In this document: positions 16,825 through 25,588 of the stretch, piece by piece | How the letters are laid out: each line of letters begins with the position of its first letter | How positions within the stretch are numbered: position 1 is the stretch's first letter | Assembly: GCF_000411455.1 (NCBI RefSeq) | Contig: NZ_KE150457.1 | Location: 1,328,023-1,392,022, forward strand | DNA: 64,000 nt | Direction of reading: 5' to 3' | Origin: Microbacterium sp. oral taxon 186 str. F0373 | GTDB lineage: Bacteria; Actinomycetota; Actinomycetes; Actinomycetales; Microbacteriaceae | The notes under the pieces: generated by a model | Told to the model about the DNA's origin: nothing | The model's input: the letters and a program-made list of their open reading frames with translations, nothing else | Databases searched by the model: none | Program-made: the position numbers and the translations under genes

Positions 16825-19800
16825 ATGCAGACAGTGCACTCTGGAGACGTGACCGACGACACCACCACGCCCCCCTCGGCATCCCGGCTCGCCGACAGCG
16901 CCGTCTCCCTCGCGCGACGCTGGGTGGACGAGTCCGCGGCGGCCGACGTCGATCCCGCCGCCGAACGGCTCGCCGGCGTGCTCAAGGACCCCCACGGCCT
17001 GCCGTTCACGATCGGCTTCGTCGACGGCGTCATGCGTCCCGAGTCGTTGAGCGCCGCCGCGGCGAACCTGCAGCGCGTCGCGCCGCTGGTGCCCGAGTTC
17101 CTGCCCTGGTACCTGCGGGCCGCGGTGCGCACCGCCGGTGCCGTGGGGCCGCTCCTTCCGGCGCCGACGGTGCCGCTCGCGCGCCGCGCGCTGCGCGAGA
17201 TGGTCGGCCACCTCATCGTCGATGCCCGCCCCGACAAGCTGGGCCCGGCGTTGACGGCCATCCGCGCCTCGGGTGCGCGCCTCAACCTGAACCTCCTGGG
17301 CGAGGCCGTGCTCGGCGAGGCCGAAGCGCTGCGCCGCCTGGACGGCATCCACGATCTCATCCGCCGCGACGACGTCGACTACGTCTCGGTCAAGGTGTCG
17401 GCCATCGCGAGCCACATCTCGATGTGGGCCTTCGACGAGGTCGTCGAGCGCGTCGTCGAGCGCCTGCTCCCGCTGTACCTGACGGCCTCCTCCTCGCCGG
17501 GGCCCGAGTCGGCGCAGACGTTCATCAACCTCGACATGGAGGAGTACCGCGACCTCGACCTCACGATCGCGGTGTTCACGCGGCTGCTGGAGGATCCGCG
17601 GCTGCGCGAGCTCGAAGCGGGCATCGTCCTGCAGGCCTATCTCCCCGACGCCCTGCCGGCTCTGCGGCAGCTCACCGCCTGGGCGCAGCAGCGCGTGGAC
17701 GGCGGAGGCGCCCGCATCAAGGTGCGACTCGTCAAGGGCGCGAACCTCGCCATGGAACGGGTGGATGCCGTCATGCACGGCTGGCCGCTGGCGACCCACG
17801 CCAGCAAGCTCGACGCCGACGCCAGCTACCTGCGATGCCTCGACGAGGCGCTGCGGCCGGAGAACTCCGGCGCGGTGCGCCTCGGCGTCGCCGGCCACAA
17901 CCTCTTCGACATCGCGTACGCGTGGCTGCTGGCGGGGGAGCGCGGCGTCCGGGACGACGTCGAGTTCGAGATGCTCCTCGGCATGGCGCAGGGACAGGTG
18001 GCGGCGGTCTCGCGCGAGGTCGGCCATGTGCTGCTGTACGTGCCGGTCGTGCGGCCCGACGAGTTCGATGTGGCCATCAGCTACCTCGTGCGCCGATTGG
18101 AGGAGAACGCATCGAGCGACAACTTCCTCTCCGCCGCTTTCGACCTGGCCGATGATCCGGCGATGTTCGCGCGGGAGCGCGACCGTTTCCTCGCCTCGCT
18201 GGACCGGGCCGCCGACCCCACCCTTCCCGTCGGTCCTCAGCGGACGCAGGCGCGTCTGGACGGCGTTGCCGCCGCCGCCGGACGCCCTGCCCTCACCCGC
18301 CCGGAACCCGCCCCCGAGATGGCAGAGGGCGCCGCCGACGGCGATCTGACACAGGTGGTGCTCGGCATCGCCGACGGACGCGGCGACGGCGAGTCCTTCG
18401 TCGACACCGCGGTCTTCGACCTGCGCGAATCTGCCGCCGCGGAGGGGGCGCCCGGGTTCGCGAACGCGCCCGATACCGACCCCGCGCTGCCGGCCAACCG
18501 CGCCTGGGCCGACGAGATCTTGGCCCGCGTCGCCGCGTCGACGGCGGGAGAGTCGACCATCGCCGCAGCGCGCATCGACGACCCGGCATCGCTGGAAGAC
18601 ACGGTCGCGCGGGTGCGGTCCGCCGGCGTGCGGTGGGGCGCCGTGCCCGCGGATGACCGCGCGAAGATTCTGCGGGCCGTGGCGCGGGCGCTCGAGAGCC
18701 GCCGCGGCGAGCTCATCGAGGTCGCCGCGAGCGAGACCGGCAAGGTCTTCGCCGAAGCCGACGTCGAGGTCAGCGAGGCGGTCGACTTCGCAAACTATTA
18801 CGCCGCGACGGCGCGCGAGCTCGACCGGGTGAGCGGTGCGGTCTTCGTGCCTGCGGCGCTCACGGTGGTCGCTCCGCCGTGGAACTTCCCGGTCGCGATC
18901 CCCGCCGGCGGGGTGCTGGCCGCGCTCGCGGCGGGATCGGGCGTCGTGTTCAAACCCGCCCCGCAGGCGCGGCGCTGCGCTGCCGTCGTCGCCGAGGCGG
19001 TGTGGGAGGCGCTGGATGCCGAGGGCATCGAGCGCGACATCCTCGCCCTCGTCGACATCGACGAGAAGGAACAGGGTCAGCAGCTGATCGCGCATCCCGA
19101 CGTGGATCGCGTCATCCTCACCGGCTCGTGGGAGACGGCGCAGCTGTTCCGCTCATGGCGGCGCGACCTGCCGCTGCTGGCCGAGACGAGCGGCAAGAAC
19201 GCCATGATCGTCATGCCGTCCGCCGACCTGGACCTCGCGGCATCCGATCTGGTGAAGAGCGCCTTCGGTCACGCGGGACAGAAGTGCTCCGCCGCCTCGC
19301 TCGCGATCCTGGTGGGGCCGGTCGCGCGCTCCGAGCGGTTCGCGCGCCAGCTCATCGACGCCGTCCGCTCGCTGCGCGTGGGAGCGCCCTCCGATCCGCT
19401 GAGCGAAGTCGGGCCGGTGATCGAGACACCGCGCGGCAAGCTCGATTGGGCCCTCACCACGCTCGAGGAGGGGGAGAGCTGGCTGGTCGCGCCCGAGCTC
19501 ATCGACGGCTCGGCCGACGGCGACACCGCCGCTCTCGCCGGGCGCCTCTGGCGGCCCGGCATCCGGGTCGGGGTGCGCCCGGGATCGCGCACGCATCTCG
19601 AGGAGTTCTTCGGCCCGATGCTGGGGATCATGCACGCTTCCTCTCTGTCGGAGGCCGTCGAACTGCAGAACGCGGTCGCCTACGGTCTCACCGCGGGCCT
19701 GTACACGCAGGACCCGGTCGACCTGGAGCTGTGGCTCGATCAGGTCGAGGCCGGAAACCTCTACGTCAACCGCGGCATCACCGGCGCGATCGTGCAGCGT

Positions 19801-20550
19801 CAGCCGTTCGGCGGCTGGAAGCGCTCCTCGGTGGGCGCCGGCACCAAGGCCGGGGGTCCGAACTATCTGATCGGGCTCGGCTCGTGGCGTCCCTCGGGCG
19901 GAGGTGCGCCGTCCTCGACGCTGCACCTGCGCGGGCTGGATGGGCGCATCACGTCTCTCATCGAGTCTGCCCAGCCGTCGCTGGACTACGAGGCCTTCGA
20001 GTGGCTGCGTCGCGGGGCGCTTTCTGACGCCGTCGCCTGGGACCGCGAGTTCGGCCGCGTCAAGGACGTGTCGCGGCTGGGCGTGGAGCGGAACCTCTTC
20101 CGGTACCGTCCCGTCGAAGTCGCGGTGCGCGCGACGAAGGATGCCGCGTGGCAGGCTCTGCTGCGCGTGGTCGTCGCCGGGGTGCGCGCCGGTGGCGCGA
20201 TGACCATCAGCGCGCCGGTGGGGCTGCCGGCCGGAGTGCGCCGTGCGCTCGGCGACCTCGACGTCGCCGTGTTCGTCGAGTCGGACGAGCAGTGGATCGA
20301 GCGACTGCAGGTAGCGCGCGCCGACGGCGAGACGCCGCGCGTGCGGCTGGTCGGGCCCTCGGCATCCGTTGCGGGCATCCACGACGCACTCGTCACCGCG
20401 ACCGAGGGTGATGTCGATATCCCCGTGTACGCCGGAGAGGTCACCACCGCCGGCCGTATCGAACTGTTGCCGTTCCTGCGCGAACAGGCCGTGTCGATCA
20501 CCGCGCACCGCTTCGGCAACCCCGACGACTGGAGCGCCGAGGTCATATGA
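16825..20550 (+). CDS. putA: Bifunctional proline dehydrogenase / glutamate-semialdehyde dehydrogenase
   Basis: About 1,241 residues. The first third is the FAD proline dehydrogenase barrel (YVSVKVSAIASHISMW, FINLDMEEYRDLDLTI, IKVRLVKGANLAME, NFLSAAFDLADD). The middle and rear form the P5C dehydrogenase, with Glu787 in LAETSGKN and nucleophile Cys821 in GQKCSAAS. It oxidises proline to glutamate with channelling of P5C. There is no N-terminal DNA-binding domain, so it is not a self-repressor. ATG at 16825 fits best; GTG at 16849 is an alternative. It also takes the P5C made by the ornithine aminotransferase nearby. Confidence 0.94.
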   Translation: MQTVHSGDVTDDTTTPPSASRLADSAVSLARRWVDESAAADVDPAAERLAGVLKDPHGLPFTIGFVDGVMRPESLSAAAANLQRVAPLVPEFLPWYLRAAVRTAGAVGPLLPAPTVPLARRALREMVGHLIVDARPDKLGPALTAIRASGARLNLNLLGEAVLGEAEALRRLDGIHDLIRRDDVDYVSVKVSAIASHISMWAFDEVVERVVERLLPLYLTASSSPGPESAQTFINLDMEEYRDLDLTIAVFTRLLEDPRLRELEAGIVLQAYLPDALPALRQLTAWAQQRVDGGGARIKVRLVKGANLAMERVDAVMHGWPLATHASKLDADASYLRCLDEALRPENSGAVRLGVAGHNLFDIAYAWLLAGERGVRDDVEFEMLLGMAQGQVAAVSREVGHVLLYVPVVRPDEFDVAISYLVRRLEENASSDNFLSAAFDLADDPAMFARERDRFLASLDRAADPTLPVGPQRTQARLDGVAAAAGRPALTRPEPAPEMAEGAADGDLTQVVLGIADGRGDGESFVDTAVFDLRESAAAEGAPGFANAPDTDPALPANRAWADEILARVAASTAGESTIAAARIDDPASLEDTVARVRSAGVRWGAVPADDRAKILRAVARALESRRGELIEVAASETGKVFAEADVEVSEAVDFANYYAATARELDRVSGAVFVPAALTVVAPPWNFPVAIPAGGVLAALAAGSGVVFKPAPQARRCAAVVAEAVWEALDAEGIERDILALVDIDEKEQGQQLIAHPDVDRVILTGSWETAQLFRSWRRDLPLLAETSGKNAMIVMPSADLDLAASDLVKSAFGHAGQKCSAASLAILVGPVARSERFARQLIDAVRSLRVGAPSDPLSEVGPVIETPRGKLDWALTTLEEGESWLVAPELIDGSADGDTAALAGRLWRPGIRVGVRPGSRTHLEEFFGPMLGIMHASSLSEAVELQNAVAYGLTAGLYTQDPVDLELWLDQVEAGNLYVNRGITGAIVQRQPFGGWKRSSVGAGTKAGGPNYLIGLGSWRPSGGGAPSSTLHLRGLDGRITSLIESAQPSLDYEAFEWLRRGALSDAVAWDREFGRVKDVSRLGVERNLFRYRPVEVAVRATKDAAWQALLRVVVAGVRAGGAMTISAPVGLPAGVRRALGDLDVAVFVESDEQWIERLQVARADGETPRVRLVGPSASVAGIHDALVTATEGDVDIPVYAGEVTTAGRIELLPFLREQAVSITAHRFGNPDDWSAEVI

Positions 20551-20772
20551 CGGGCGCTGCGAAGGCGTGGCCACGCGCAGCTGAGCATGGCGGTCGCTGT
20601 GGACAACCCCGCCGCGCGACGCCTGTACGAGCGGTTGGGCTTCGTGCGGACGGGGGAGATCTCCACGGTCAGCTATGACTACGTGGATGCCGAGGGCATC
20701 TCGCGCACGGCCACCGAAACCGACGAACGTCTCATCACGGAGGTGAGCGGACTGCGCGTGCGCGGTCGATAA
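20551..20772 (+). pseudogene. C-terminal remnant of a GNAT acetyltransferase
   Basis: Directly after the putA stop the same region reads, in one frame, RRRGHAQLSMAVAVDNPAARRLYERLGF and a further 35 residues. This is the end of a GNAT domain (motif B, with the NPAARRLYERLGF hallmark) without motif A, and no start codon precedes the homology. An ATG at 20587 could give 61 residues, too few for a working enzyme. The abrupt onset at the putA stop marks a deletion junction. Confidence 0.7.
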
Positions 20773-20932
20773 GAGAAACAACTTATCTTTCTGGCGATGG
20801 AAGGTTTCGCACGCGAGCATGATCCTGGCGCATCTGGGGAGCGCCAGACGGCGATCGGCTCACGCGCATGAGCGCGTCCGATCCGACCGTCTTGTGACAC
20901 GCCGGGGGGAGTGTCGCTCTGGGGCCGGGGAT

Positions 20933-21694
20933 TCACTCGACCCCAGAGCTCCCGCGGTCCTCGTCCTCGGGTTCGCGCTCGTCCGTCTCGACCGACACCA
21001 TCAGCCCCTTGACGAGCGCGTGCACGCCCAGACCGAACAGGGTCCACGTGCCTTCGGGGACGTCGTCGGATGCGGTCGCCACGACGGTCGGGTGCGGGGT
21101 GCCCTCGATCGCCCGCAACGCGAAGCCCTCCGACATCGCTGCCAGCAGTTCGGTGAAGCCCTCGATCGTGAGCGGACTGCGCAGGCGCAGGCCGTAGGCC
21201 TCCATCAGCCAGAGGTAGAACTGTGCGAAGGCTGCGGTGGATCCCTGGCGACGCTCTCGCGTCGCCTCCAGCAGCTCCGGCCAGGTCTCGGCGGCCGCCC
21301 GCAGAGCCAGGGCCACCAGGAACTGCTGTGTCTCGATATCGTGGGACGGGCCGTCCGCGTCGACCGTGATGCTCTGCACGTGTGCAGCGGACGCGACACG
21401 GATCACGTCGTCACCCTCTGCACCTGCGGCGACGAGGTCTTCGACCGCGCCGCGCGGATACTCGGCGGGGTCGCTGCGGATGCGCAGACGCACCATCGCC
21501 ACCGCGAGGTCACGCTGGTAGTCGTTCTGATCGGCCCACAGGCGGTACGCCGCGCCGGTGGTCAGTCCGGCCCGTCGCAGCACTTCCTGCAGGCGGATGT
21601 GCTGCACGCCGGCCGCCACGCCGCGCTCCAGCAGCATCTGCATGCCGACGCGCAACAGCAGTGCGCGCGTTTCCTCCCCCGTGCGACGGGCCAT
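20933..21694 (-). CDS. TetR-family regulator
   Basis: 253 residues; the N-terminal TetR helix-turn-helix spans about 10-60 (ALLLRVGMQMLLERGV, RLQEVLRRAGLTTGAAYRLWADQNDYQ). The helix 3 segment is less canonical than usual (AYRLWADQ rather than LYYHFxSK), but the arrangement is right. The ligand domain gives no clue to the inducer. TAGATT ends six bases before the ATG: leaderless. It diverges from the DDAH/ornithine aminotransferase operon and may control it; that is inference. Confidence 0.75.
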   Translation of the reverse strand: MARRTGEETRALLLRVGMQMLLERGVAAGVQHIRLQEVLRRAGLTTGAAYRLWADQNDYQRDLAVAMVRLRIRSDPAEYPRGAVEDLVAAGAEGDDVIRVASAAHVQSITVDADGPSHDIETQQFLVALALRAAAETWPELLEATRERRQGSTAAFAQFYLWLMEAYGLRLRSPLTIEGFTELLAAMSEGFALRAIEGTPHPTVVATASDDVPEGTWTLFGLGVHALVKGLMVSVETDEREPEDEDRGSSGVE

Positions 21695-21800
21695 GGGACG
21701 AATCTACTCAGCGGAATGAACCCCGCAATGGCCTTGACACCCTCGGCGGATGCCGAGGCCGCTCTGGCACAATGGGGATGGCGAGGAACGAGGATCTCGA

Positions 21801-22643
21801 ATGCCCGAGCGTATCGCCCATCACCGCCGGTACCTGATGTGCCGACCCGAGCACTTCACGGTGCGTTATTCGATCAATCCGTGGATGGAGCCGGCGCGAC
21901 CGACCGACACGGCCAAAGCCGTGCGTCAGTGGCAGACGCTGTACGACACGTACCTCGCCCTCGGACACGAGGTCGAACTGATCGACCCGCTGCCGGGGCT
22001 GCCCGACATGGTCTACACGGCCAACGGCGGCTTCGTCGTCGACGGCCGGGCGCTGGGAGTGCGCTTTCGTGTGCCGGAACGGCGCGGCGAGGAGCGTCCG
22101 TTCATGGACTGGTTCGCTGCCGCCGGCTTCGAGGTGATCGAACCGGTCGAGGTGCAGGAGGGCGAGGGGGACTTCCTCCTCGTCGGTGACACGATCCTCG
22201 CCGGCACCGGATTCCGCTCCGTCGGCGACAGCCACCGCGAGCTCGCCGACGTCTTCGGCCGCGAGGTCGTCTCGCTGCGCCTGATCGATCCCCGGTTCTA
22301 CCACCTCGACACCGCGATCTGCGTACTCGATCCCGTCGAGGGTGTGGGCGGGGTGGATGCCGCGAACATCGCCTACCTGCCTTCCGCGTTCGACGAGGCG
22401 TCGCTGCGGGTGCTGGAAGAGCGCTACCCGGATGCCATCCTCGTGTCGGACGAGGACGGCGCCGTGTTCGGCCTGAACGCGGCATCCGACGGGCGGAACG
22501 TCTTTCTCTCGCCGCGCGCCACCGGGTTCGACGCCCAACTGCGTGAGCGGGGCTACGTTCCCGTCCCCGTCGACCTGTCGGAGCTGCTGCTCGGCGGCGG
22601 GGGCATCAAATGCTGCACGCTCGAACTGCGAGGAAACACATGA
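21801..22643 (+). CDS. DDAH-family guanidino-group hydrolase (arginine deiminase-like)
   Basis: The 280-residue protein has the amidinotransferase/DDAH fold with catalytic His168 in RFYHLDTA and nucleophile Cys271 (or Cys272) near the C-terminus in GIKCCTLEL; acids sit in GEGDFLLVG and the substrate loop is YTANGGFV. Members hydrolyse dimethylarginine or arginine. Overlap by four bases with ornithine aminotransferase suggests arginine breakdown; since no ornithine carbamoyltransferase is present, a route straight to ornithine (arginine dihydrolase) is possible. ATG at 21801 is chosen, with CGAGG about seven bases upstream. Confidence 0.82.
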   Translation: MPERIAHHRRYLMCRPEHFTVRYSINPWMEPARPTDTAKAVRQWQTLYDTYLALGHEVELIDPLPGLPDMVYTANGGFVVDGRALGVRFRVPERRGEERPFMDWFAAAGFEVIEPVEVQEGEGDFLLVGDTILAGTGFRSVGDSHRELADVFGREVVSLRLIDPRFYHLDTAICVLDPVEGVGGVDAANIAYLPSAFDEASLRVLEERYPDAILVSDEDGAVFGLNAASDGRNVFLSPRATGFDAQLRERGYVPVPVDLSELLLGGGGIKCCTLELRGNT

Positions 22644-23863
22644 GCTCCGCCATCTCCATCGACGAGTCCTCCGCCGCCCTCATCGCGGCCGAGGACGAGC
22701 ACGTCGCCCACAACTACCACCCGTTGCCGGTCGTCATCGCCCGGGGTGAGGGGGCCTGGGTCACCGACGTCGAGGGCAAGCGCTACCTCGATCTGCTGGC
22801 CGCCTATTCCGCCCTCAACTTCGGGCATCGCCATCCAGCCCTCCTGGCCGCCGCGACTGCGCAGCTGGGACGGGTGACGCTGACCAGTCGCGCCTTCCAC
22901 AACGACCAGCTCGGCACGTTCGCCGCGGCGCTGGCCGAACTCTGCGGCAAAGACCTCGTGCTGCCGATGAACACCGGCGCCGAAGCGGTCGAGACAGGGA
23001 TCAAGGTCGCCCGCGCGTGGGCGTACCGCACGAAGGGCGTCGCTGCGGATGCCGCGACCATCATCGTCGCCGACGGCAACTTCCACGGTCGCACGACGAC
23101 CATCGTCGGCTTCAGCGACGACGAGCAGGCGCGCGCCGGCTTCGGCCCGTTCACCCCCGGGTTCGTCCGCGTGCCGTACGGGGATGCCGATGCCATCGCC
23201 GCCGCGATCGACGAGAACACCGCCGCGGTGCTGGTCGAGCCGATCCAGGGTGAGGCGGGCGTCGTCATCCCGCCCGACGGGTACCTCCGCGCCATCCGGG
23301 AGGTGTGCGACCGCGAAGGCGTGCTGTTCATCGCGGACGAGATCCAGTCCGGGCTCGCGCGGGTGGGTACGACGTTCGCCTGCGACCGGGAGCAGGTCGT
23401 GCCCGACGTGTACCTGCTGGGCAAGGCGCTCGGCGGCGGGATCGTGCCCCTGTCGGCGGTGGTCGCCGACCGCGACGTGCTCGGCGTCATCCGTCCCGGT
23501 GAGCACGGGTCCACGTTCGGAGGCAACCCGCTCGCGGCGGCCATCGGTGCGCAGGTGGTGCAGATGCTGGCATCGGGGGAGTTCCAGACGCGCGCCACCG
23601 CGCTCGGTGAGCACCTGGAGGCCACGCTGGCACCGCTCGTCGGCAACGGCGTCACCGCGATCCGCGTCGCCGGGCTCTGGGCCGGCGTCGACATCGATCC
23701 GGCGCGCGGAACGGGACGCGAGATCGCCGAGCGGCTGCTGGCGCGCGGGGTGCTCGTGAAGGACACGCACGGTCAGACGATCCGCATCGCGCCGCCGCTG
23801 GTGGTCCGTGCGACCGAGCTCGACTGGGCCGTCGAGCAGCTGCGGCTCGTCCTCGAGAGCTGA
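22640..23863 (+). CDS. rocD: Ornithine--oxo-acid aminotransferase
   Basis: A 407-residue class III PLP aminotransferase that converts ornithine plus 2-oxoglutarate to glutamate semialdehyde and glutamate. The PLP lysine is Lys262 in YLLGKALGGG; IADEIQSGLARVG carries the Asp that contacts the pyridine nitrogen; NTGAEAVETGIKVAR and NFHGRTTTIVGFSD are typical of ornithine aminotransferase. ATG at 22640 overlaps the previous stop (ATGA), with GAGGAAA just upstream. Its product, P5C, can be taken up by the PutA encoded 2 kb upstream. Confidence 0.93.
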   Translation: MSSAISIDESSAALIAAEDEHVAHNYHPLPVVIARGEGAWVTDVEGKRYLDLLAAYSALNFGHRHPALLAAATAQLGRVTLTSRAFHNDQLGTFAAALAELCGKDLVLPMNTGAEAVETGIKVARAWAYRTKGVAADAATIIVADGNFHGRTTTIVGFSDDEQARAGFGPFTPGFVRVPYGDADAIAAAIDENTAAVLVEPIQGEAGVVIPPDGYLRAIREVCDREGVLFIADEIQSGLARVGTTFACDREQVVPDVYLLGKALGGGIVPLSAVVADRDVLGVIRPGEHGSTFGGNPLAAAIGAQVVQMLASGEFQTRATALGEHLEATLAPLVGNGVTAIRVAGLWAGVDIDPARGTGREIAERLLARGVLVKDTHGQTIRIAPPLVVRATELDWAVEQLRLVLES

Positions 23864-23876
23864 GAGCCGCGCGGTT

Positions 23877-25412
23877 TCAGGTCACCGTGACCGACACCCG
23901 GGGCCACCCGGTCGCGCCGTCCGGCGCCGGTGGGGCGACCGTCTGCGTCTGCGGCTGGCCGTCGGTCCCGATCGCGCGTGCCACGATCGTGTGCGGCCCC
24001 GCCGTCGCCCGCCAGGGGAGGGACCACTGCACCCACGTGTCGGCCGAGATCGCGGTGGCGAGCGTCGCGTCCTGCCAGTCGCCGCCGTCGATCTGCACCT
24101 GAACGCCGCGAACGCCCACGTGCTGCTGCCAGGCGACGCCGGCGATCACCGTGTCGCCGGCCGTCACCGCGGCGCCCCGGCGGGGGACGTCGATGCGGCT
24201 CGCGAGCTTGATCGGGCCCCGCTCCGACCATCCGCGCGGCGTCCAGTACCCCTGCGCATCGGAGAAGCGCGTGACCTCCAGATCGGTCACCCACTTCGTC
24301 GCCGACACGTAGCCGTACAGGCCCGGCACGACCATCCGCACGGGGAAGCCGTGCGCGATCGGCAGCGGCTCGCCGTTCATGCCCACGGCGAGGATCGCAT
24401 TGCGCTCGTCGGTGAGCGCCTCCAGCGGGGTGCCCGCGGTGAAGCCGTCGATCGACGTCGAGAGCACCATGTCGGCATCCGCCTGCACGCCGGCGCGCGC
24501 GAGGAGGTGACGGATCGGGTAGCCGAGCCAGCGTGCGGTGCCGATGAGGTCGCCGCCCACCTCGTTCGACACGCACGTCAGAGTGGTCACGCTCTCTTCG
24601 AGGGGCAGGGCGAGCAGCTCGTCCCAGCCGATCTCCACCTCGGTGTCGACCTTGCCGTGGATGCGCAGACGCCAGGTCGCCGGATCGATCTGCGGCACCG
24701 CGAGCGCCGTGTCGATCCGGTAGAACGCGCTCGTGGGGGTGATGACGGGCGCCAGCTCCGGGATACCGAGATCGGCGCCGTCCGGCACGCTCACGGTCGT
24801 CGTCGCGCGCGGAAGGGTGATCGCCGCACGGACCGCGGTGGCGGCACGGGCCCCCGTCTGCAGCGCCCACCCGCCGACGGCGGCCAGGGCACCCGTCGCC
24901 GCCGCGCCGGCGGTCCAGAGGAGGAAGGTGCGGCGGGTGGCTCCGGCAGGCATCGCGGCGTCCGGCACGGCCCGTGGCGGTGCGGCCGCGAGAGCCCGCG
25001 GGACGAGCAGGCTCAGCCCGAGGAGGGTCGCCCCGGCGCCGACCGCCGGCGGCACGACGGCGAGGGCCGCGGCATCCGCCCGGGTGACGGCCGCTCCGGC
25101 GCCGACGAGACCCAGCACGACGACCAGTGTCTGCGCGGCTCCCATCGAACGGCGGGCGAGCAGGCCCGCCGCCGCGCCCAGCAGGAGCAGCCCGAGGGCG
25201 ACCGCGGTGACCAGCGCCGCCTTGTCGCCGGTGCCGAACAGGGCGATCGCGAGGTCTTTGCCCCAGGGAGGTGCGAGGTCGATGAGCGCTCCGCCGACGG
25301 CGGTGATCGGGCTCGCGCCGACGATGGCGCCGGTGAGCTCTGCGAGGCCCGCTCCGAAGGCCGCCGCGGCGGCTCCGGCGAGCGCGGCTCGAGCTCGTGA
25401 TCCCGTGCGCAT
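23877..25412 (-). CDS. Membrane-anchored molybdopterin-dependent oxidoreductase (sulfite-oxidase family)
   Basis: 511 residues. The first 200 hold about five hydrophobic helices (for example TAVALGLLLLGAAAGLLA and TFLLWTAGAAATGALAAVGGW). The rest is an oxidoreductase molybdopterin-binding domain, with the cysteine that ligates Mo in TTLTCVSNEVGGDLIG and the HGFPVRMVVPGLYGY segment, then a Mo-co dimerisation domain. Members act on sulfite, methionine sulfoxide or unknown substrates outside the membrane. ATG at 25412 is taken as the start; the longer frame has no homology. The substrate is unknown. Confidence 0.85.
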   Translation of the reverse strand: MRTGSRARAALAGAAAAAFGAGLAELTGAIVGASPITAVGGALIDLAPPWGKDLAIALFGTGDKAALVTAVALGLLLLGAAAGLLARRSMGAAQTLVVVLGLVGAGAAVTRADAAALAVVPPAVGAGATLLGLSLLVPRALAAAPPRAVPDAAMPAGATRRTFLLWTAGAAATGALAAVGGWALQTGARAATAVRAAITLPRATTTVSVPDGADLGIPELAPVITPTSAFYRIDTALAVPQIDPATWRLRIHGKVDTEVEIGWDELLALPLEESVTTLTCVSNEVGGDLIGTARWLGYPIRHLLARAGVQADADMVLSTSIDGFTAGTPLEALTDERNAILAVGMNGEPLPIAHGFPVRMVVPGLYGYVSATKWVTDLEVTRFSDAQGYWTPRGWSERGPIKLASRIDVPRRGAAVTAGDTVIAGVAWQQHVGVRGVQVQIDGGDWQDATLATAISADTWVQWSLPWRATAGPHTIVARAIGTDGQPQTQTVAPPAPDGATGWPRVSVTVT

Positions 25413-25588
25413 GCGCTGATCATAAGTCGCGGATGCCGCCGAGGAGAGGCAATCTGCCGAGGACAGGCAGGTGGGATGGAGGTGTGCCTGGGTCGGGCAG
25501 GTTGCCTGTGCCGGGTCGGCGTCTGGAGGCAGAAGCCGCGGCATCCGTCGTCACACTCAGGAAACACGGCCCGGGCTAGGCTCATGGC

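Noticed and set aside
20768..20787. GATAAG and CTTATC inverted words after the GNAT remnant
   Set aside because: Six-base arms eight bases apart with no gene start near; too weak to call an operator or terminator.
21734..21773. TTGACA with CACAAT downstream before the DDAH gene
   Set aside because: The spacing is about 28 bases, too long for a sigma-A promoter. CACAAT alone, with a TGG before it, may be an extended -10.
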